NCBI GenBank assembly: GCA_016169945.1
Contig: JADLSH010000344.1
Span: 1,552,001 to 1,616,000, forward strand
Direction: 5' to 3'
DNA: 64,000 nt
From: Trachythela sp. YZ-2020
Lineage: Eukaryota > Cnidaria > Anthozoa > Malacalcyonacea > Clavulariidae
The notes beneath the pieces are model-generated. The model worked only from the letters and a program-made list of their open reading frames with translations. It searched no databases and had not been told where the DNA came from. Positions 56,771 to 64,000 of the stretch are shown here, one piece after another; positions within the stretch are counted from its first letter, which is position 1; the number at the start of each line of letters is the position of its first letter. Position numbers and translations under genes: made by a program.

Positions 56771-58730
56771 CAAACTCAGATTTCGAGAGCTTCGCACGAC
56801 AATCAAAAGAATGTTGCGTGAAAGTCGCTTGGACTATATCAACTCAATCTGTGCGTCTCGTGAACACAATCCAAAACGTTTCTGGTCGTTCTTCAAGATC
56901 AAGTCCAAGGTGTCAAATATTCCTTTGAAAGTTTCGGGTAAAGCTGGTAAAAATGAAAATCAAAGAACGTATATGCTGGAAACAACGACGAAATTGCTAA
57001 CACTTTTAATGAATATTTTGCGTCCATTTTTACTCGTGACGACAATAGCGACCTCAATACAGATGAATACTCGGAACCGGATATTATTCTCGAAGACATA
57101 ACACTGACTAACGACGAAGTGATAACGGTCTTAGCTAATTGGAATAACAACAAAGCCTGTGGTCCGGACGGAATCCCAGCACGATTATTGACGGAAACTT
57201 CATCCCAAATCGCTCCTTCGCTCTGCGCCGTCTTCAACAAATCCCTACGTTGCGGTGTACTTCCTGATGGTTGGAAATTGGCTAATGTCGTGCCTGTATA
57301 TAAACGCGGCGTCAAATCGTACGTAGAGAACTACCGTCCAATCTCGTTGCTCCCCCTCATTTCCAAAGTCCTAGAACGTTGCGTGTTCCATAACATCGAA
57401 CATCACGTTTTCCAACAAATCAACCCTTGTCAACATGGGTTTGTCCCACGAAAGTCTTGTGTAACACAACTGATTGAAGTGTTTGAACATATAGGTCGGC
57501 AATTAGATAGCGGTAAACAGATTGACGTGATTTACTTGGACATGTCGAAGGCATTCGATAAAGTTAGTCACGCTCAGCTACTGCATCGATTACGCGAGTT
57601 CGGTTTTCGAGGTAACCTCCTGAACTGGTTTTCGTCATACCTCAGCAATCGTTACCAACAAACAACAGTCGGTGGAGCAACATCAAGACCGATAGCAGTG
57701 ACATCCGGGGTACCGCAGCCCGCAGGGCTCTATTCTCGGTCCATTGCTGTTTCTTTTATATGAAAACCACCTCTCTGAAACCGTGGTCACCTCAAACATT
57801 GCAACCTTTGCGGACGATAAGAAAATTTTCAAAACCATAAACTCCGTTGCTGACGCGTCATCGCTACAACAAGATCTGACGATCTTTGAAGAAAGCTCCA
57901 GCAAAGTGAACCTTGTACTGAACGCGGAGAAATGCAAAGTCTTAAGAATCACAAGGAAACTCAACAAGACCGATTTCCCCTAGAAGCTGCATAATTCTGT
58001 CCTAGAAGGAACTGATCACGAAAGAGATTTGGGGGTGTGGACTGCATACAATCTGACATGGTCCAAACATGTTGAAGTGCAATGTGCTCAAGCAACAAAA
58101 ATGTTAGGCTACATAAGAAGAACTATACCCTAGACATTAAAACTATCTCGGTTCGTCGTACCCTATATTTGACCTTAGTACGTTCAAAACTATGCTACGA
58201 TTCCCAAATCTGGGCTCCGCAATCTGTGTAATTGATCAAACGCTCGGAAAGAATTCAACGACGCGCGAGCAAATTTATTCTAGATCTGCCGTTTATGTGC
58301 GAAGTCAGCTATACGCGAAGACTCGAAATGTTGGATCTCCTCCCACTCTGCTATTGGCACGAGTTTCTAGATCTCGTCCTCTTCTTTAAATGTATCCATG
58401 GGATGATAAACATTAACAACAGCGTTCTACCACCAATACAGAACCGGGAAAGAATAACAAGATCAGCTGACCCAAATTGTTTGATGTTCACCACCGCGAA
58501 GTGCAGGACTGCAACATTCCAGAAATCGTTTATATCCCGATGGAATATACTACCGAACGAACTGACATCGAAAAACGCTAGCTTTAGCAGTTTCGAGAAC
58601 AGATTGTATGATTATTACAAAGCAGCGTTAGACATTTATGATGTTGAAAATCCTAGAACATGGAAGTCTATATGTTTGTCTTGTAACATGTCTCGTAACT
58701 TGTTTCGTTCGACTTCGTGTTGTTATTAGT
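56771..58730 (+). pseudogene. Reverse transcriptase of the host LINE, frameshifted
   Basis: After the nested insertion the frame resumes (LKLRFRELRTTIKRML...), shifts near 56950-57120, then reads KACGPDGIPARLL, NYRPISLLPLISKVLE, CQHGFVPRKSCVTQL and YLDMSKAFDKVSH. It shifts again at the GVPQ motif (57715), then LGPLLFLLYENHL and FADDKKI, and two further shifts before the C-terminal region ending near 58729. The catalytic motifs remain legible but the protein cannot be made as one chain. Confidence 0.8.
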
Positions 58731-58910
58731 TCTATAAATGTTTCTTCGTTTTGTCTTGTCTTGTGAGTTGCGTTGTGGTCAAGGGCCGCTGTAATTGGCG
58801 TGAGCTGTAGCGTATACCCTGCCTTGTGATTGTATATTATCTTTGTTGTTATTGTAAACTGTAAGTTTGTGTGAAATTGGCAAAGCGTAATAAATAAATA
58901 AATAAACAGT

Positions 58911-59529
58911 GTCCATGTTTGCAGATTTTGCACGCTATTTTCTAGCGAGTCGTTTATTTGGCCAATGCCTGAACCTGTAACACAAGCTCTGACAACCTCT
59001 CATTTCCATAAATTCATGTTGCCTTGTTTCAATGTTTGCTTACTGCCTACTAGAAAATTTACTATCCAAATGTGGGATGTGACTTTGTAGGTGGATAGCA
59101 GATTTCAAGTTGCTAGTATCCCATTGGATAGTAGTGAATATTTCAACTTTGAAACCCTGTTTATATAAAAGTGATTGGCTGCACATTCCTGACTGTTTGT
59201 CACTTGTAACTCAGTTTTACATTCAGTTCCTGAAATTACTAAAGATGAGCAATCGTTGCTGAATGTCGACCTGGATTCTGAGGTCTGTCAACCTAATTAT
59301 TGCAATTACTCTCAAGGCTTGATTAGTTTATTTACTCAATGCAACAAACTCCTTTACTTCAAAAACACACAAGTTTGGGAGCTTTTAAACACATTGTCAA
59401 TTGGAGCAGCTGAGAAGACCTTCCTGAAGTTGATGGTTTTTTAGAACAATAAAATCTCATGTTTCAAAAGGAAAAGCAATATTTCTTGATTGTGTTTCTT
59501 TTTAGGTATAGGTTTAAAACTTCCATAAG
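58911..59529 (+). promoter_or_regulatory. Conserved 5' flank of gene D
   Basis: It is collinear with 27740-28088 plus 29951-30198 of unit C, without the transposon. It includes GCTGAATGTCGACCTGGATT and the common leader before the signal-peptide ATG. Confidence 0.5.
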
Positions 59530-62500
59530 ATGCCTGGCTTTGGTTTCCTTATTCTATTTGGTCTCAGTTCCATATTCTTTCCATGTGAAGGTAGGGCTTT
59601 TACAAATTCTATTTTTCTATTTATTAACTTGTGTTTCTATATATTGCTGTTGAAAGCCAATTAGTGCATATTAAAAACACTAATGTACCTTAAATCCTCT
59701 AGGCAGCGTTAAGTAATTACTTGAGCTTTGTTGTGTTTGGTTAGATTTAATGCTAAAGACAGCCCAACATGTTGTACCCATCTGGAGAATGAAAGGGACT
59801 AGAAAATAAGTAATATGTTAAACACAATGATTTATAGTAATGGGTTACAAACACATGCTGCTTTTTGCCAATTTTACCAGTATCCCATGTGACAATTGTG
59901 ACTTTCTTTCCCCCACACCACTCCCTGTTGGCTGTTGCAGTATTTATCAATAGATTGATAATTATTGGCAGTTTTTAAATATCTGTTATTTGATCATTAT
60001 TATTAAAAATATCGATATACCGAAAACTGTTTGGCATTTTCCATATTGATCATGCACAACTGCGATAAAAGTAGATAAATTTTCTTAATTCAACATATTA
60101 GGTTGAAATGCTATGATTTTGGTTGATAAACCTATTTCGTTTTTGATACGCCTTGAAATTATACCATATGCATACTATATGAACAACATAAGGGTGTGCC
60201 TTATGTTGAAAAGTCAACATATTGTCCAATTAGTTTGGCAAAAAAGTAGGTGACCAATTTTTGGAATTAAAAATATAGATATCAGAATTTCTATAACAGC
60301 CCACCTCCTTGATATCCCGTTTTCCAAAAACTATTTATAAACTATTTGATTATTTTTAACTTTTAAGAACAATGGTTAATTTATTGTTGTTTAGGAAAGG
60401 TCAATCTACCACCTGGTGGGAATAGGTTGGCATTTTTAAATGGATCAACTGCAAGAATAAAGTGGACATATGTTGGTGCAACTGACATTTTTACTCGGCT
60501 TTGGACTTTTGAAAGTAGTGACGGTTCAACAGCAGAACAACTTGCAAGAATATCATTAGATGGTGTCCCTGACATACGAAACAGCAGCTTACCTGGGGTT
60601 TCAATAGAAAAGCCAGCAACCTTGGTTTTAAATAACGTTAATGAAAGATATAATGGAACATACACGTTTAATCTTGCAGCAACTCGTGGAGGTACATCTG
60701 TCGTTGTGGTTTATATTGCAGGCAAGTTTTAATAATGTAAAACTTCAGATTTTGTTAAAATTCTGGTATAATATTGTCTTGACTTTCAGGCTTGCATCAG
60801 CATGGCCTGGCATGGCATGGCCAAGTCATGGACAAAACATCTACAAATAGTAGAAAATGCGGGCATTAGGGTACAATTGGAGCAAATATTTTTAAAGTTT
60901 TTGAATTGTTAAATGTACACAGATCATGGATCCAAAAGAACGTAATCATGAAAGAATAAATTTAATTCAGTTCAAAACAAACCTCAGCATGTGCATGTAG
61001 TTAAGCTAAGATACAACACTTCCTTCAAATGCTATACTGCGGCGTAGAACATTTCGGCATGGACAATCCTGTCATCAAGATAAACCAGACATACGTTCCA
61101 TGGTAATCAAATCAACACCAATTCCCTCAGCGTTTCGAAGGTGGTCCGATCATTGCACAAACCGAAGGGCATGACCACGAATTGCCACAAACCACTATTA
61201 GTGAAAACAGTTTTCGCTTTGTCCTCATTTTTTAACTGAACCTACCAAGCACCAATATCCGCTTTCAACATCGCTCGATCGCTCTTCGAGCCCCCCCCCC
61301 CCCAGTCCCCATGCCCCCCCAACGGCTTCCCACACCTGTAATACACCACCTACTTGTTACGTCCCTAAAAAAGGCCCTGATCAACGCAGAATCTACTGCT
61401 ACCATCCTTTCTCTTTACGAGCACAACTGGAGCTGCCCAAGGACTCGCGATGGTTTAATAACACCTTGCTTACCCATGCCCTTGATCAACTTTGAACTTT
61501 GAAGCTTCTTCCATTTTAGAGATTGGCAATCGTCTTGCTGGCTGTCGAATCGGCCGTGTGTCTTCAGTATCAATCTTCTGCTTAGAACAGAAGATGCTGA
61601 AGCGTTTTTTTTTCTGGTCATCATTTAGGTTATCGGAACTGCGTTCGTACAGGTCACACACATGACTTAGTACTTCCGAGTCTTGGTACAATAACACCTT
61701 GCTTACTCATGCCCGTGATCAACTTTGAAGCTTCTTTCATTTTAAAGATTGGCAGTCATCTTGTTGGCTGTCGAATCGGCCGTGTATCTGAGTATCTCCT
61801 GTATCAATCTTCTGATTTATCTCGAACGTTCTTCCCAATTCGTGAGATGCCTTTGAGAAATCATCAGAAAAATCACATAGAAGATTTTGAAGAGTTTCTT
61901 TTTGGTTATCATTTAGGTTAACGGAACTGCGCTCATACAGGTCACACACATGACTTGGTTCTTCCGAGTCTTGGCTCGTAACAGAGCATGTAGGCTCGTT
62001 TCCGACAAGAACGCTTTCGACTACTGTACTGCGTATTGTTTGGCTACAGTCGGAGACATTTGCGACTCTGACAGGAAAACTTGTCGACCAATGTCTTCTC
62101 TATTGTCGTCATTTGGCAGTATCCAGTGCATGTGTTGTCAGTGAAACGCTTCCTCGTCACTATATTCTTCGTCTATCTTTCCTGGAAGCAACGCCTCACT
62201 TCTTTCAGGATCCTATACGTTTCTACTAAAACGAGTTCACTGGGGTTACCAGCCACTTTACCAGTCACAGACAGGTATTCTTTGGAAAAGCTGTTTCCGA
62301 AAACGCCCAGAATGCAGTTCTGGAGCTTCAAAAATGCAAAAGATCCCATAACTTAATCGTTCACCAGAACCCCCTCTTAAATTTTACAACATTGTTTATA
62401 AACTATGTAAACAGCACTATTCAAGTAATTTTGTCGCAATAACTTTCAAATTCAAGTAAAACTTTTTGACAGCCCATAACTTGTAATTGCAGATGCTTTG

Positions 62501-64000
62501 CAGTGGCAACGTCCGCCTTGGTCTTAACAGAATGTTTTGAACAATGTTTATTGTTGACAGCATTATATTTTACAATTATCAAATCTTCATTTTCAATGAC
62601 TTACAGTACACATTTTCAATTGAAAATCCATAAAAAATCCCTTTAATGATGTCAAAAACACTGCAAACTGAAATGTTTGCTGACAAGTAATGAAAACGCA
62701 TAAGTGCATGAGTACTGTCTAGTTAAATTTAAATGAACATTTACAGCATAATTAACCTCAATACTTCTCTCCGTAGCTGCATTTATTTACTCTCTTTAGT
62801 TTTTATCAAATATTGAGCTTCATTATATTAACCCTACAAAATGATTTTCAAACACTTACTGTACATGGCTTTATTACATTTCAGTTGCGCCAAATGTGAC
62901 ATTCAATTGTTCCAGTACCACCACGCTAAATGAAGGTAATGACTTCAGTTGTGTAGGCAGAGGTGAAGGTGGCAACCCCCCTGCAGACGTAACTTGGTAT
63001 AAAGATGATGTCCAGATTGGTAAAACAGGAAAGGAAGAACAAACATTGACTCTCCCTGATATTGATGAAACAGACAGTGGAACTTACACATGTGTAGCCC
63101 AAAGCCACATCAATGCAACGGATAAAAAATCAATTAAAGTAATAGTTCATTGTAAGTATGATTGATACTAAAAAGTCGTGCAAGTCAAACATTATACAGT
63201 ATTTTCGCCCCAATTTACAGAACGTTTGAATTTGGAAGCAAAAAATTTGATCTACTGCCTATAGAATATAACCTTTTTTAAATACATGCATACATGGATG
63301 GAGTGCGACCCTGTATAGCTGGCTATCAAAGATTGGAGGTAGATATAGCTGACAATTCAGATGAAATATTTTGGCATGCAATTATGTTAACATTGACCAT
63401 GCTGGTGATATTGAAATATGAATGTTAAAAGATATACTTATATCTATTTAGGATCTAACGGGAGGCAGTTGCCATAAACCTTTAGCAGTGTGTTCTATAT
63501 GCATGATGAGATGCTAAAAATTCAGAAAATGTCCGCCACGTTATTTACTGTTTAGGTCGGTTCGTACTTCGATAATATTTTCCCTCGTTGCCAGGAGCAT
63601 TGCTAGACGTTTGGTCTCAATCCGCTTGTAAGACCACAGGAAAATATATTTCCAGACATCCAGTACGAACCTACCAGCCTGTAAATATACTTTGAGTGTA
63701 CTGTATATATTTTTTACCAATAATCAATATTATTCACAAACGAAAGCAATTATTTGCCTATTTTCATTAGTAACAAAGAGGTTTTGTTTCTTCACAGTTA
63801 AACCTAAGAATACAACCATTACGTTTACACCAGAAAAAGCTGTCGTTAACGGCACAGTTAACATAACTTGTGAATCTAATGGTCTTCCTGAACCAAGTTA
63901 TATCATAACCCATAATGGTACCGAGATCACTTCCAACAAGACGTATACCATAAATGATGTACAGTACAGTCACAATGGAACATATAAATGCATTGCAACG
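59530..64000 (+). CDS. Gene D: Ig-domain receptor, 3' end outside the window
   Basis: Exons: 59530-59590 (signal peptide, MPGFGFLILFGLSS...), 60395-60721 (V-like domain, GC donor), 62885-63151 (Ig domain 2), and 63798 onward (Ig domain 3: KPKNTTITFTPEKAVV...NITC...GTYKCIAT), cut by the window edge. All junctions are phase 1. The V-like domain is identical at nucleotide level to gene C's; domains 2 and 3 are close to gene B's. In domain 2 one of the four cysteines is Gly (SCVG instead of SCVC), leaving three. Intron 2 has the gypsy relic but not the LINE or the TA element of gene B. The stalk, helix and tail are not visible, so its signalling class is unknown. Confidence 0.8.
61060..62250 (-). 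pseudogene. Ty3/gypsy relic in gene D intron 2, rearranged
   Basis: It is homologous to 31660-32490 in gene C. A C-run (61291-61304) and unrelated sequence replace part of the RT start, and the NCYLY-side segment is duplicated: 61380-61690 and 61690-61980 both carry the GACTGGCAATCGTC-type / GGCTGTCGAATCGGCCGTGT block. Non-functional. Confidence 0.65.

Larger units (their letters stand above)
53852..58905 (+). mobile_element. Non-LTR retrotransposon with endonuclease and RT, broken by a nested LINE
   Basis: The target duplication ACAGT lies at 53847-53851 and 58906-58910; unit B has the empty site (27736-27748, TTCACAGTGTTCATG). The 3' end is a TAAA repeat. In order: a short N-terminal region with a 2A-type motif, an APE-type endonuclease start, a nested insertion, then the RT. 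Frames are broken at several points, so the copy is inactive. Confidence 0.85.

Overview
This is a eukaryotic, AT-rich, intron- and transposon-dense window. It looks like an early-branching animal, most likely a cnidarian: exons are short and phase-matched, several LINE-type retrotransposons and very many short inverted-repeat transposons are present, and degenerate TTAGGG-like blocks occur. The species cannot be named from the sequence alone.

The coherent biology is a head-to-tail array of four related genes on the + strand, called A to D here. Each encodes a type I membrane protein of the immunoglobulin superfamily: a signal-peptide exon, an unusual V-like domain without the canonical cysteine pair, then two cysteine-bearing Ig domains. 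A and B add a Ser/Thr/Pro stalk, one transmembrane helix and a tail with four YxxL motifs arranged as two ITAM-like pairs, one tyrosine also fitting an ITIM. C ends in an acidic stalk, a helix and a tail of about six residues, with no signalling motif. D runs off the window after its third Ig exon begins. All internal exons are flanked by phase-1 introns and the second intron of every copy uses a GC donor. The layout resembles the Hydractinia allorecognition (Alr) genes and vertebrate paired receptors; this is an analogy from architecture, not a proven orthology.

Layout: unit A 1-6.2 kb (gene 227-3070); unit B 6.2-28 kb (gene 6564-18169); unit C 28-59 kb (gene 30199-38783); unit D from 59 kb (gene 59530 to beyond 64000). 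Promoter-proximal blocks, 3' flanks and intergenic stretches match between units, so whole gene-plus-spacer units were duplicated. Unit length differs (6 to 30 kb) mainly because different mobile elements landed in each. An antisense Ty3/gypsy pol fragment sits in intron 2 of B, C and D but not A, and dates the duplications.

Mobile DNA fills most of the rest: a 5' truncated LINE with a long open frame (11279-13642), a decayed LINE (9611-10975), a LINE with an endonuclease region and a 2A-type motif (53852-58905) split by a second LINE (55223-56758), and at least a dozen short inverted-repeat elements. Target duplications of TA, TTAA, TAA, 7 bp and 8 bp can be read directly, and several insertions are proven by an uninterrupted paralogous site inside the same window. 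Satellites, a foldback element with different satellites at its two ends, and several long hairpins complete the picture.
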